DNA of 64,000 bases from Syngnathus acus. Lineage: Eukaryota > Chordata > Actinopteri > Syngnathiformes > Syngnathidae. Positions within the stretch are counted from its first letter, which is position 1. The number at the start of each line of letters is the position of its first letter. Under the pieces are notes generated by a model. That model saw nothing but the letters and a program-made list of their open reading frames with translations. It searched no databases and had not been told where the DNA came from. Location: contig NC_051088.1 of assembly GCF_901709675.1 (NCBI RefSeq), positions 7,408,693-7,472,692 on the forward strand, given 5' to 3'. The position numbers and the translations under genes were made by a program. Shown here one piece after another: positions 50,371 through 61,355 of this stretch.

Positions 50371-53300
50371 AAACATTACTTCTCCTGCGCGCCCACACAC
50401 ACACACACACACGCACACACATACTGACACGATTCCTTTCAAACACGGCACCCCACTGCCATAGCAACACATTCACTCCCTTCACCTAACCTGCCACATA
50501 CGTGCACTGCCAAACATAACACACACCGCTCAGCACACATTTATGTTACACACACAAAATCAGGTCACCATTTTCAGTGTCAGTAGTTCTTACACCAGGA
50601 GGGCGAGCCGTCATACCCGTTTAACAATCACAATACTACCAGCAGGACGTTCTGATAAGTATCACTATGGACCTAATGATACCCCTCACCCTCAATAGTT
50701 TCACGTGTTACACCACCGAGCTATTACAGCAGGCTCGGGGGACCGAAACGAAAGAATGTAGTCACCCCCTCCTGCATGTGCTGCTTTGTCTACAACAAAC
50801 ACAGAGGGGCCCTTTTTATGCCCATAAGACATCGCTCTCACCACTGAAGTGAGGCGATCCATTTTTAAAAATCGTACAAATTGAAGACCTCAACAATAAG
50901 CGGAAGCCTGGAACCTTTTCTCCAAACGTGGGACCATTGTGTTATGTAATGTTTGTCGTTGTAGATTGTAAGGGAAAAAACAACATCGGCTGTTGATTGC
51001 AAGAGATGTTTTGTTTAATGTGGCCACAGGTGAAGTGCCTGTTTCATTTCTTCACTGATGTCAAAACCCGAGCCGAGGCGATGACAGTAATGTGTAGTTG
51101 GGCCCGTTGTTGCTTCGCGAATCCTCATGGGACACACAGTGGAAAATGCCCTCAGTGATTTGGCGAGAGTTAGATAAAAGCTCATTGTCATGCAAACATT
51201 ACGCCGTTTTTCACATGATGTCAAACAACCTCCGCTGCATTTATTTCTGCAGAGAAAAGCTGTTATCTGACAATTGAATCAAAAGGGACATACCATGGAA
51301 AATGGACTTTTAATTGATTTTCAACAAATCTGTGGAGCTGACCTTTTGTTAAAGACACCTAGGAAATGCTTTCAATTATGGAGATGAGCATAATTTGTCT
51401 GCTTTGCTACTAACAAGTACATGCCTAGCTTAAGCTGTTTTTCTTCTTGTTTCAAATAAGTCAGACTGTGAAACAGGGAAAATAACTGAATTTGCTTAAA
51501 AAAATCAAAAATTAAATCTTTTATGCATTAAAATCAATCAAATTTGAAAAAGAAACATTAGAAGTGTGTGAAAACACTGTAGTCCGATTTCAATGAAACG
51601 GCCTTACTGTCAAACAAATTTAGCAAAACGTTTTGTGTTGTGTCATGCACTCATTTACTATGATTTTATTTCTCTTCATATTCATTTTTTTCTCATACTC
51701 TAACAGTGTCATCAAATTGTCATTGTCATCAAATCATGATAAATAACAAAATGGACAGAGAAATGCAGTTAAAAACTTTGCTGTACATCTTACATTCCGT
51801 TGCGTCACCTCCATTATGAAGATCAGCTGATAATTGAAGTGCCTGTCACATGGCTGTGGATTCCATGTTGAAACAAGCCCAGCAGGCCTTTTATTTAAAT
51901 GACAAAGATTGTTTTTATGCACAAAAGAAGCTACAAGTACTGTATGTACCACAGTAGAGGAACAACAAGCAAAAGGTTTACAGGATTAGGATAGGCTGAT
52001 ATATCTAGTTCACATTTTATACCAATGTTCTCTCTGGAAATAAATTATTTTTATTTAGTTTTTTTAATATTATATATATATATATGTTTTGGGGGGCTGG
52101 TTCTTTATCTACACTATCCACTTTTTATTGTCGGCCATTTATCTTAAATGTAAAGTAACATATCATATTCTAACGTACGTAGCAAATGATGTTGCTTGGC
52201 TCAAGATCACATTTAAAATACATTTAAAATACTCTTTTGTGGGATTGTTGTTAATGAGAATACAGTATGTAAAAATGCATTTGTTGTTTGCGTTTCACTG
52301 GCATCGCACATTTCGTCTTATTACACACTCTTGCAATTTTGTTGCTCAAAATTGCAAAATAAATGCATGTTAGAATTTTTTTAATGTTATTTTTATTCTT
52401 AAAAGTAGAACAGCATGAACTGCTGGTGTCAATATGCACCATTGCTCCATCAGAATGTCATCAAGCCATTTTTATCCATTCCCAGCGTTTTGGAAGTCTT
52501 TGTGGATAAGTCAATTGACGCATTGTAATCGCTTTATTCATGAAAGTTTTTTATTTCATTGATAACGCGCTTTTTCGCATGTGCCAGTTCTTGAGAAAAC
52601 TACCTAAACCCTTTGTTGGCAATATGTAAAATAACTTCTTAGCTGTTCATAGTATTAGCTCATATTTAGGCTTATACCTAAAGAGTGACTTTCTGTAAAT
52701 TAGCGAGAAATATTACCTACAATGTGCTTGACTTTTTTAAGTAAGTAATGCCTCATGAAAAACGAGAATGCAATGGAAGCTACATTAAAGTGCAAAAGAA
52801 ACAAATTCCAATATGTTGTCGATTCAATAGAATATTTTGTTGTTTTGAGAAAAGCTGAATGTCAACGGCTGATCTAAATGCAGGTCGCTGTGGAAATATG
52901 TAGCTGTCTCCCTTTACTGACCACACTTGAGCATTTTCTCTGTATGTGTAGTCTTAAGCGGCTCAAACACACGCACGTGATAATAAAAAATAGACCAGTC
53001 ATCCCAAGAGGGCTTTTAAAAAGTTTGTTTCATTATTTTTTAGACCAATGTAGCTTGTCTTTTAACTGCCCACTGTGTTTTGTCATAGAATTCACAAATA
53101 AATGTTTGAATTTTCATACTGGTTCATTTTCTTTTAGCTTTTTGATCCTTTTGTCATTCTTTGACAATTACAATAATGGATGGATGGACGGACAGTGTGT
53201 GTGTGTGCATGTAAATACAATGGTATTGATAAATCAAAAGGAAAAATGGTAATAAGTTCTAAAAAGTATCATAGCTCCATGTCCCTGGTTTTTGAGCCCA

Positions 53301-54647
53301 CTAGAAATGCGTTGCTTTACCCATTGAATGACAAATAGACTGCAGAAAACACACTGTTTAAAAACCATAAATTATTTTTATTTCCCCCACAAAAGGAGAA
53401 CTCCACTGGTGAACTTACAGAAGCAAGCATTGGTGACTAACGTGCAGTAGCAATGAAATCTATACAGTACACTGAAACTCGTAAACATACAACAAATATA
53501 TTGTTCACAGTAAAATCTTAAGGTTATTCACCGTGCCAGAGAAACAAGAAAAACCAAACAAGCAAACACAATGCAACTACAAAATTTCATTGGGCTACAT
53601 GAAGCTACTTGTGGGTTTTGGTTGCTACATTGACTAACACAGCTAAATCTTACACTCGGGACTTGGGTCTTTCTATCTCAAAGGAAAACTATTCTGAGGT
53701 CCGATGGAAAGATCACAATTAACACAACAGTAGTACGCAATATTGCACCAGCCACTCAGCATCCAGAGTAATAATCTTTCAACAGAAGACAAAACATGCA
53801 TTAATAGTGCGCCAGTATGATTTATGTTGTATGTAGTATGTTTTAAGATGACCGGTCAAGACGGAATAGCCAACCTTGTCTCAATATTCCGTCTCTATTC
53901 TCAATGCCGCAGCAACAATTGGAGCAGCAGAATACATAGCTATTTTTCTCATAAAAAAGATCCACTAAAACATTTTAGGATGTTTTTGGTAGGGTGGAAT
54001 AGATTAATTGCATTTCCATACATTTCAATTCAAATAGTAGATTTATACATAAAGCAGACATGAAGATGACCAAAAACTTTTTGCTTCATCAACAGGGTCA
54101 AATGGATATAAAAGGTTTTTACCCCCCTTTTCAAATGCCATGTTTTGTTGTATAAAAAATGGCACCATGATAAATAAATTTTAATGTTATACGAGGGTGT
54201 GCACACTTGCACAACCACATTATGTCAGCTGTTTATTTTCAATTCCCAACTTGAAAAGATGTTTTCTCTCACTGAGTTGCACAGGTTTGAGGTAATATTA
54301 AAGGTGCAACAAAACTTATAAATATTTATAAAATTATTTAACATTATTTATCTCATTTTATAGCACAAAAACGTGTCATTTCAACAAGGGTGTGTAGACT
54401 TAATATACGAGACATTATATATTTTGCCCATCTTTAAGTGCATTGATGAATTTTTTTTTAATTATTAATAAAAATAAAGAACCAATGTCAAAGAGGCCTT
54501 TACATCTTGTGATTTTTCTTTATGCTGGCCAGAGAAGAAAAAGTTTGGACACCCTTGCTGTAACACAAAAACTGCAAGACAAAACAAAAGGACATACAAG
54601 CAGCCTTTTGAATGTGAACTCATCACCCACTCCTAACCTGTCTCCAT
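50371..54647. other. mtcl2 3' UTR and convergent intergenic region
   Basis: 4.3 kb between the mtcl2 stop and the dnajc16 stop. It opens with a CA-rich run (50394-50420). Candidate plus-strand AATAAA signals are at 52039-52044, 52358-52363 and 53098-53103; candidate minus-strand signals (TTTATT) are at 54232-54237 and 53377-53382. A short AT run lies at about 52070-52085, and a 17-mer shared with the repeat at 1381 occurs at 53797-53813. No coding exon was recognised. Confidence 0.7.
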
Positions 54648-55095
54648 CTATTTACTGGGGGTAATCTTGTGGAGCCCTGGCCAGGCAAGGACATAATAAC
54701 GAGGCAAGGTGCCCTCCATGAGCCTTTCCATCCACAACCCCAAACGGTCCAACTTGTGGTGGATCTGGAGGGTGGACGTGCTACGGGAGCGAGCTGACTT
54801 GCGTGGAGGGTGTTCGTCACGCAAAGCCGCCCTCGACCTTCTCACCGACGGGGCCGATTCATCCTCCGGCATTTTGCTGTCCGGGTCTTCCCCGGTGTAG
54901 ACGGGCTTAAAGAGACAGAAGTACTTTTTGTGTCCGTTGAGTGCCAGCACGGAGCCGGTGTAGTCCATATTGGCGTTGGCTTCATCGTCCTCGCATGCAA
55001 AGATCTGCGCGGTGTCCTGTGCCCTTTCCATCAGCGTACACATCCACTCTCTGTGCTTGTCTGTATTCAGAAAGGAGAAATGCAGCGCCGGGCTC
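54648..55095 (-). CDS. dnajc16: dnajc16 exon 14 (residues 646-794, stop)
   Basis: Acceptor attctag. Encodes SPALHFSFLNTDKHREWMCTLMERAQD..., YTGSVLALNGHKKYFCLFKP, a charged Ser/Arg segment, and the terminal LDRLGLWMERLMEGTLPRYYVLAWPGL block. Stop TAG at 54650-54648. Confidence 0.96.
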
Positions 55096-58000
55096 CTAGA
55101 ATATTTCAAACAATTGAAATGTCATGATCGGTTAGATGTTAAGACAATAGACACAGTTTTTACAAACTCACCTGTACGAACTGAACATATTGTGTCTCGT
55201 CTCCTGTGTTGCGAATGAAGTTACCTCATTAAACAGACAATTAAACAAGCCCCAAGAGGCCAGGCCAGCTGTCGACTCATGGCCCCGATACACCAAAATT
55301 CAAAATGGCAAAGATTTCCCTGGTTGTGTAGTTTTTACATTCGATGGCTTGAGAATAAAATAGCTTAAAAACTAAATTTTCTATAATATTTCGTGTTTTA
55401 AGAGGGTTTGAATCGTGTTTTGTTTTTAACGTAATTATGTTGGGCTGATTAACACTGACAAATATTTATTTTAAAGATCCAGGTAAAATAAACAAAGGTT
55501 TTATGATGGTGACAGTTTAGAGTATAGATTAGAACAAATGATTCCAAATGTCATTTAACTGAATGGGAAATGCTATGAATAACCAGCGGCATGGAGTGGA
55601 TCGCGCTTTAAGCTCCCACTGCTTTTTACCAAGCTCAACTGTATTAAAATATCCTCTCACCACAGGCACAAGCTTTCTTCTTTTGGAATGTTTGAGTCTT
55701 ACACAAATGACCAGCTATAACTCAAGTTAGAAATGACCAAATAATGCACCAAATACAGCTTCATGGATGAAAAATGACCATTTCAACATACCCTGTGAAA
55801 GAGTAGACCTCTTTGGCAAACTTGCTAAGCAAAATGTTCTTCGAGGCATCCGTGATCACGAGAACAATGTTCATGTGTCCCGGCCTTAGCCTCACCAGGT
55901 TGCTTATGTAGGTGATGTCTGTCAACTCCGTCACCTCCACAAAGTTCTTCTTGGGAGGCCGACTGTGATAGTAGTTATAGTTAATGGTCATTTTGGACGA
56001 ATATTAAATCCAAATGAATAAACATTACCTTGACGGACCAGCACTACCCGGAGATCCATTTTCTGTTTTAGTTGTATCTTTTGCTTTTGGTTTGGGGGCG
56101 TTTTCGTCACTCGAGTCACTGAAGCCACACAAAAAAAAAAAAAAAAAAAAAGTGAACATGATCCAAGGTGCGATTCCTTACAGACGCATAGAGACAAAGC
56201 TCACCTGAATGCTTGGACGACCACAGTTCCAAACAGGATGAATAAGGCAGAAAAGATGAGGGACAGCAAAGGCATCATCTCACGCCTGCAAATCACCAAA
56301 GAATGAAATTAACAATCATTTATAAACATAAAGTAACAGTCCCCACTGTAATAGGCTTCAGACGTTGCAGCCCTGGCTATTCAGAGATTTCCATTCTATT
56401 TGTACTATTTGCGCATTCGCCCACTATTTTGTGGGCCTGTTGTTTCCGTCTTATTTGTAACGTCAAATATTTACTCAATTAGGTACTCACATAAATATCT
56501 GTCCAAAATACTGTGATTGTCCCTCTCAAATGGCTGAGAGTGGAAATCATTTCATAGTTCAAGATATCTAGCCTCCAAGAGATTTGTGTTTAGAGATGTT
56601 CTTATTTTATGACATGTTGTTTTAAATTTTATTCTTCTGAAGAGCTGTAAATGTTCTCCTTTGCACTCCAGTAAAAGGAGTGGAGTTCCATTGCTACAAC
56701 CGTTGAAATGCATTGCACCCATCAGTTGCCGCCAGCGCATGTTACACAGAGCAACAGTACGTCAAAGTGTGTACACGACCACTTGTAACCGTTTCAAAAA
56801 TTCTACCCACCAGTTGTTGTGCAGAATGTCATCGATGACTTCAGTGAGGTAATCATAAAATGCATAGATCCATTGGATCACAAAAATCTAAGGAGAGACA
56901 ATAGTGCATCAGACAAAGTGCTTAGCTCATTACCAAAATTGATTCCAACAAATGTTATTCTTGGCTGAATTGTGCAGCCAAACTATTTCCCAGCCAAATA
57001 GCATACAGATGCAAACTCGTTGTTGAGCTCGGGCAGCATGGCATCATGGATCAGAATTGACGGGTCCTTCTGGAGTCGCTGCAACTCCGCCACAAGACGC
57101 TGCTTGTCTTCTTCACTGCCATTCCAAGGAGTCACTGGCTTGAAAAGGGCCTTCCCGGCAGCATTGCGCCTCTCCAGGATCACCACCTGTAAAATTGGAA
57201 CACCACACACAAAGGCAAAACTGGAAGTAATAATTAATGGTGGGCTTAAACGGTTGCTGCTATGCATTTGATCTTGTTTTAGCACAATCCTGCTTTCTTT
57301 GGGCAAATTTCGTGGGTTTTAATAAAAATGCACCATTGATTTTTCACATAAACAATGAACATAATGAGATAAACATTACAATATAAATATTATTTCACGC
57401 TAAAACACTGGATACCGGATGGATATTAAATTGGGGGGGGATCGGTGGACAGAGGGAAGGTTCGATTGGGTGGGACGCTGAGTTGGTTATCTGGATGGAT
57501 GTATAAATCAGTGGATGGGCAATTTGATGGGCTATCTGTATAGATGAATGAGAATGTATGTGATTGGTGGCTATTTGGGTTTGTTAACTGTATCAATTGT
57601 TAGTAGACAAAAATTAATGGAGTAGAGTGACATACCTGCGGTGGCAGTGGTATCTTCGTGCTGTCCTTGCTGGTCATCAGGATGTTACAAAGCGGTTGCT
57701 GTAGTTGTTGGTAAACATAAGCGAATCTCACAACCTCCTTTGTGTTGCTCGAAGCAAAAGCCAGAAAGGCTCGGTTCCCCGGAGAAAAGCTCTCGTCATT
57801 GCCCGTAATCAGCAGCACGCAGTATCTGACGGGAGGAAGAACAGCAGTGATGAAGTGCACCATGGATGTGATTTGAGGATGCAAACAAACACACGCTTTC
57901 TTACTTCCTCCGTCTGTGGAACTGCTTGACAGGACAGAGCTCATCAAAGAGCTTCTGATTCACCAGCCTGGGTGCCAGGAGAAATTTGTTGTTTGACATG

Positions 58001-59689
58001 AATTCGTCGATAATCTGCTTTTTCATCCCTTTAGTCTGCAAAGAAGGAAAAGAGTCATATCTTATGGCTTGCCTGATTACAAAAAGACTCACCTTCTTTC
58101 TTTTGTTAGGCACCTGATTACAGTGACTCACCTGTATGATGTCAGCAGGGTTGTCTGTGTTCTCTTTGAAAACCAGCATGGTCGGAGCATAAGTGTTAAT
58201 ATTAAATTGTCTCTGCAACTCGACCGTTTCTGAAAGGCCCTGGTCCACGTAGCCAAACTGTATGTAATCCTTGTACGCGAAAGCCGTCAGCTGTGACAAG
58301 CGAGAGATTAAAACCAATGAGCACATTGAGCTGAAAATGCAATTGCGACAACACTCCCGACCGGGCTCACTTTATAAAGTAAGGGAACTGCAGGCACTTG
58401 GTCAAAGAGGAGCACGTGCGGTTTGTTGAGTTCATGCCAACTGTTCAAGAACCGCTTTTCATTCTTGTCGCTGACCTGACAAGATAAAATTAGGCTTTGA
58501 TATGAATGCTGCCATCTGCATTCATGCTGTAATGCAGGCAGGAGTAAAGTCAAATCGGAGGTGCTTACCCACTCCACGAGTCTTTGCGGTAGAAGATCTT
58601 CCACAAACTGCCTCAGGTGCTCCTTTGCTACAGCATAATGGAAGAACGTCACTTTGCCATTAATGACTCCGAGTATAGACGGCGTACGATGAGCGCCGAG
58701 GTGATTGGCTAACCGTCTCTCGTAGCCAACATCCACCACACCGATTCCGACACCTGCGCAGATGAGATGCGCGCCCTTTGACTTTTACCATCTACCTCAA
58801 CATCTCAGAGCTATTGAATAATTTCTTGATTCCAAACCTAGCGTCTCCATTTCCTGCACCACCTCTTTCCACACGGGCTCAATGTGGATGCAGTTGAAGC
58901 ACCAATCGGAGGTGATTTTTATCAGGTAGGGTCTCCTGAAGCTGTCGGGCACCACGTCGTTGACATATTGGTTAAAGTGCAGTGAGTACTTGCTGTCGGA
59001 AAAATCCCGGTGGTTTTTGCTGTTGAATGGGAAGTTAAAGAAGGACTCTTCGAAGTTGAAGTTGTCATGGCGATGACCACCGTAGCGGCTGCTGCCATAC
59101 GGCTGAGTGTCATCTGTCTGTCCGTAATGGTCGTAGTTGGCACGCTTGTCCTCACTGGATAGAATCTTGACAGTAGGTAGGCTCGCTTTAGATACACATT
59201 AACTCATAAAAACACATTTTCTAAACAAACTGTGAGTACAATTCATTACAAAAAGTGCAGGCATGAAATGTAATAAAAAAAATACTATACAACACTCGGC
59301 TGATGACCCACGATATAGCTGGGGAATATTGTAAACTATAGATAGACTATTTTTCTCTTCAATTTCACAAAATTACTTACCTCATATGATTTGGTAATCC
59401 TGATAAACATATCCTCAGCTCCTGGATTTTTGTTTTTGTCAGGATGCCTTGAAAATAACATATTTATTACAAAACTGTTGACAAGCTTGTGTCACTTTTG
59501 TGTTAAAGATACTCACCATTCTCGAGCAAGTCGCTTGTAAACTTTCTTAATCTCAATCTGATTTGCACCTCTAGTGACACCCAAGGTTTTGTACGGGTCT
59601 AGTTCAGGTCCAGCCTTGGCCACACCGAGCTCCAGAACAGATATGACCACTATGACAGCCAATGGCAGAGACATCTTGAAATCTGCCAT
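54648..59689 (-). CDS. dnajc16: DnaJ homolog subfamily C member 16, complete
   Basis: DNAJC16 is an ER membrane J-domain co-chaperone with a thioredoxin-like domain, linked to autophagosome size control. Fourteen coding exons, minus strand: 59689-59517, 59447-59381, 59165-58838, 58753-58569, 58475-58371, 58290-58132, 58035-57905, 57825-57636, 57186-57007, 56887-56811, 56285-56205, 56118-56029, 55962-55792, 55095-54648. The total is 2385 nt, 794 residues plus TAG; human has about 782. Residues 1-27 form a signal peptide. The J domain (about 28-96) has HPD at 59-61. A thioredoxin fold follows with WCFNC at 168-172 and cis-Pro loop STPSIL-like RTPSIL. A membrane helix spans about 537-558, and the C-terminal RLGLWMERLMEGTLP motif is conserved. 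The gene is head-to-head with casp9, as in human. Introns are mostly 66-119 bp. Confidence 0.97.
55096..55791 (-). other. dnajc16 intron 13
   Basis: 696 bp, AT-rich, nothing recognised. Confidence 0.85.
55792..55962 (-). CDS. dnajc16: dnajc16 exon 13 (residues 589-645)
   Basis: Acceptor atcacag, donor GG|gtatgt. Encodes RPPKKNFVEVTELTDITYISNLVRLRPGHMNIVLVITDASKNILLSKFAKEVYSFTG, a second thioredoxin-like segment. Confidence 0.96.
56029..56118 (-). CDS. dnajc16: dnajc16 exon 12 (residues 559-588)
   Basis: Encodes a hydrophilic Lys/Ser/Thr-rich linker (DSSDENAPKPKAKDTTKTENGSP) right after the membrane helix. The preceding 86-bp intron contains a run of 21 T in the sense orientation (56131-56151) ahead of gtgtggcttcag. 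Confidence 0.93.
56205..56285 (-). CDS. dnajc16: dnajc16 exon 11 (transmembrane, residues 532-558)
   Basis: Encodes REMMPLLSLIFSALFILFGTVVVQAF, a single hydrophobic membrane-spanning helix. Acceptor tttgcag, donor AG|gtgagc. Confidence 0.96.
56286..56810 (-). other. dnajc16 intron 10
   Basis: 525 bp, no feature recognised. Confidence 0.85.
56811..56887 (-). CDS. dnajc16: dnajc16 exon 10 (residues 507-531)
   Basis: Acceptor tccttag, donor TG|gtgggt. Encodes IFVIQWIYAFYDYLTEVIDDILHNN. Confidence 0.95.
57007..57186 (-). CDS. dnajc16: dnajc16 exon 9 (residues 447-506)
   Basis: Acceptor tttacag, donor TCT|gtatgc. Encodes VVILERRNAAGKALFKPVTPWNGSEEDKQRLVAELQRLQKDPSIL..., including the conserved LPELNNEF. 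Confidence 0.95.
57187..57635 (-). other. dnajc16 intron 8 with degenerate TGGA-type repeat
   Basis: 449 bp. About 57415-57560 is a diverged GGAT/TGGA tetranucleotide-like stretch including a run of nine G at about 57433-57441. Confidence 0.75.
57636..57825 (-). CDS. dnajc16: dnajc16 exon 8 (residues 383-446)
   Basis: Encodes KYCVLLITGNDESFSPGNRAFLAFASSNTKEVVRFAYVYQQLQQPLCNIL..., part of a repeated thioredoxin-like fold. Acceptor cccgtcag, donor CAG|gtatgt. Confidence 0.96.
57905..58035 (-). CDS. dnajc16: dnajc16 exon 7 (residues 340-382)
   Basis: Encodes TKGMKKQIIDEFMSNNKFLLAPRLVNQKLFDELCPVKQFHRRR. Donor AA|gtaaga, phase 2. Confidence 0.95.
58132..58290 (-). CDS. dnajc16: dnajc16 exon 6 (residues 287-339)
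   Basis: Encodes LTAFAYKDYIQFGYVDQGLSETVELQRQFNINTYAPTMLVFKENTDNPADIIQ, a thioredoxin-like module with an APTMLVF strand. Confidence 0.96.
58371..58475 (-). CDS. dnajc16: dnajc16 exon 5 (residues 252-286)
   Basis: Encodes VSDKNEKRFLNSWHELNKPHVLLFDQVPAVPLLYK; donor AAA|gtgagc. Phase 0 at both ends. Confidence 0.95.
58569..58753 (-). CDS. dnajc16: dnajc16 exon 4 (residues 190-251)
   Basis: Second half of the thioredoxin domain: GVGIGVVDVGYERRLANHLGAHRTPSILGVINGKVTFFHYAVAKEHLRQFVEDLLPQRLVEW. RTPS carries the conserved cis-proline. Confidence 0.96.
58838..59165 (-). CDS. dnajc16: dnajc16 exon 3 (residues 81-189)
   Basis: Ends the J domain (ILSSEDKRANYDHYGQ), then a Phe/Asn/His-rich linker, then starts the thioredoxin domain with YLIKITSDWCFNCIHIEPVW (CxxC at 169-172). 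Confidence 0.97.
59381..59447 (-). CDS. dnajc16: dnajc16 exon 2 (residues 58-80)
   Basis: Starts with the second part of the Trp58 codon and the HPD tripeptide (59-61), followed by KNKNPGAEDMFIRITKSYE. Preceded by a 69-bp intron. Confidence 0.97.
59517..59689 (-). CDS. dnajc16: dnajc16 exon 1 (residues 1-57)
   Basis: ATG at 59689-59687. Signal peptide with core SLPLAVIVVISVLELGVAKA, then DPYKTLGVTRGANQIEIKKVYKRLARE, helices I-II of the J domain. A second Met at residue 6 could also serve as start. Confidence 0.96.
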
Positions 59690-60362
59690 CACTGTTACCT
59701 TAACAACATTTTAAGGAAAGGGAAAATGCAATAGTTTGTCTTGTTTTTAGGAAATGAACAATACAGATGGGCGTAACATCAACAGAATGATTGTGCTCCT
59801 ATCATAACTACAATGGTGATTTATTGCCAAAAGCATTTTGCTGGCCATGAATCCGCTGACCTGAGGTTGAGCTGCATTGTATTTGTTTACGCAGGGAGGT
59901 ACATTTCCTGTCGCTTAACTACCTGGTATGCTCTACGTTGGAATCCTAATAATTGCTCATACATATTAAATAAATGCCCCAGCATTTACATTCATTATTA
60001 TTTTTGAATGGCTCAGTAGTTAGTTAATAGAGATCAAGGAAAATTATGGCAGGACGCTAAAGGTTTACATATTGGGACAAATTCACACTTTTAAATTACG
60101 TTACAACAGATGAGGACATGAAGTAATGATCACATGCAAATAAATACATAGGCCATAACCAGAATTGTAGTGTTGTTGTGCGCTAAAACTACGTACAGTA
60201 TATCACCGTGCTACAGTACTGGTTTCGCCCACGATCGAATGTCCAAGCAGATACATATGACACCAAGAGAATTTCAATTGGTACAAAAATTGTTCGTTTC
60301 CGTGTAAATGCAATATCAGGCACCTTCAAGCTGCAGTAGTCAACCGGCACTACGCCACATCT

Positions 60363-60626
60363 TTACAGCAGGTGATGATGTTCGTGGGGGTTCTTAGTGT
60401 ATGCTGTACAACGACAATCGCAAGGCGTGTTCGGCAGCAATTCAATTTCCTCCGGGGCAAGGAGACAGTCAACGATCATTCGAAAGCACTGTCTGGAAGA
60501 TGAGTATTCCATGGATACACAATCCGCGTTAATGTATTTGTGATCGGAGTCATCATTTAATAAACAAAACAAAAACGCAAAGTGCTCCTTGCTGAATGGT
60601 GTCTTACCATAGTTCGGTGGGTATTG
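60363..60626 (-). other. Unassigned 87-codon stop-free frame
   Basis: Minus-strand frame open from 60626 to the TAA at 60365-60363. It reads ..YPPNYGKTPFSKEHFAFLF.. and then an ATG at 60512-60510 giving a 49-residue peptide ending CDCRCTAYTKNPHEHHHLL. The amino-acid composition looks protein-like, but I know no matching family. It overlaps the presumed dnajc16 leader/leader intron. Confidence 0.2.
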
Positions 60627-61064
60627 TCATATCAAGCGCACCTTTTTTTTAAGGCATGCTCTCTGGGTTGGCCAATCACAAACAAGTGTGATGTAAACAA
60701 GGAAGTAACGCTTGTAATCGACCATAAACAAGATACACGGAAAGGACGTGTATTTTCCAAAATTGTTATTATTCTTGCATATTTTAGTGTCACGTTACGA
60801 ACAAGATGTGTTGAGAAGTAGTTTGTGTTCAAAGCGTGAAATGTACGACAGAGACATGTGTTGGTCAAGTTAGCCATATCCGTGGTTTTATTTTGGAAAT
60901 CTCGAAATCCGATATAATCTGGTAAAATGCTGAAACTGAGAAGTAAGTAATTATTATTTTAACTAAAACAGTAACACTATACACGAAATAAAGGCAAAAA
61001 CGCACAGACCCTGCCAAATCTGCAAAAAAAAGTAGCAGAAGAAAGATGGGGCCACCCATTATGG

Positions 61065-61136
61065 TGACGTCATTCACAAAACAATACCGAAACCAGGAAG
61101 TAGTCACCCTTGCCAGCACAACGCGCTGATATAAAA
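61065..61136 (+). promoter_or_regulatory. casp9: casp9 core promoter elements (CRE, TATA-like)
   Basis: A perfect palindromic CRE, TGACGTCA, lies at 61065-61072, and TATAAAA at 61130-61136, about 90 bp before the casp9 ATG. A start site near 61160 would give a leader of about 60 nt. Inferred from position and motifs only. Confidence 0.5.
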
Positions 61137-61223
61137 TATCGCCTTTACACGCTCTGTACGTGTATTGTTTTGTTTCGTTTTTAATCACAGCTTTTCTGAC
61201 AGCTATTTAGTACTTAATGGAGA

Positions 61224-61355
61224 ATGGAGGAAGGTCACAAGAAGATTCTTCAGCGCTATAGGATAAATATTGTCACAAGTTTGGATCCATCAAGTGTCTA
61301 TGACCGTCTGCTTCAGAAAGGGGTTTTCACTCCAGAGATGATCGAGAAAATTAAG
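61224..61355 (+). CDS. casp9: casp9 exon 1 (CARD, residues 1-44)
   Basis: ATG at 61224. Encodes [44 protein letters not shown], the first three CARD helices; donor AAG|gtagga. An out-of-frame ATG seven bases upstream opens a 14-codon overlapping uORF. Confidence 0.96.

Larger units (their letters stand above)
59690..61223. other. Divergent dnajc16/casp9 promoter region and dnajc16 leader
   Basis: 1.5 kb between the two start codons. On the minus strand, ttaag|/acag acceptors lie just upstream of the dnajc16 ATG, and a donor TATG|gtaaga lies at 60607-60606, suggesting one untranslated leader exon and a roughly 0.9-kb leader intron. A CCAAT box lies at 60672-60676. The casp9-proximal end carries a CRE and a TATA-like box (separate entry). 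An unexplained stop-free frame lies at 60366-60626. Confidence 0.6.

Noticed and set aside
50455-50466. Another X-box in the mtcl2 3' UTR (CTGCCATAGCAAC)
   Set aside because: Only one half-site is intact; the other has two mismatches, so it was not counted.
60865-61188. 107-codon minus-strand frame across the casp9 promoter
   Set aside because: Overlaps CRE and TATA elements, is AT-rich and hydrophobic by composition, and has no recognisable protein features.
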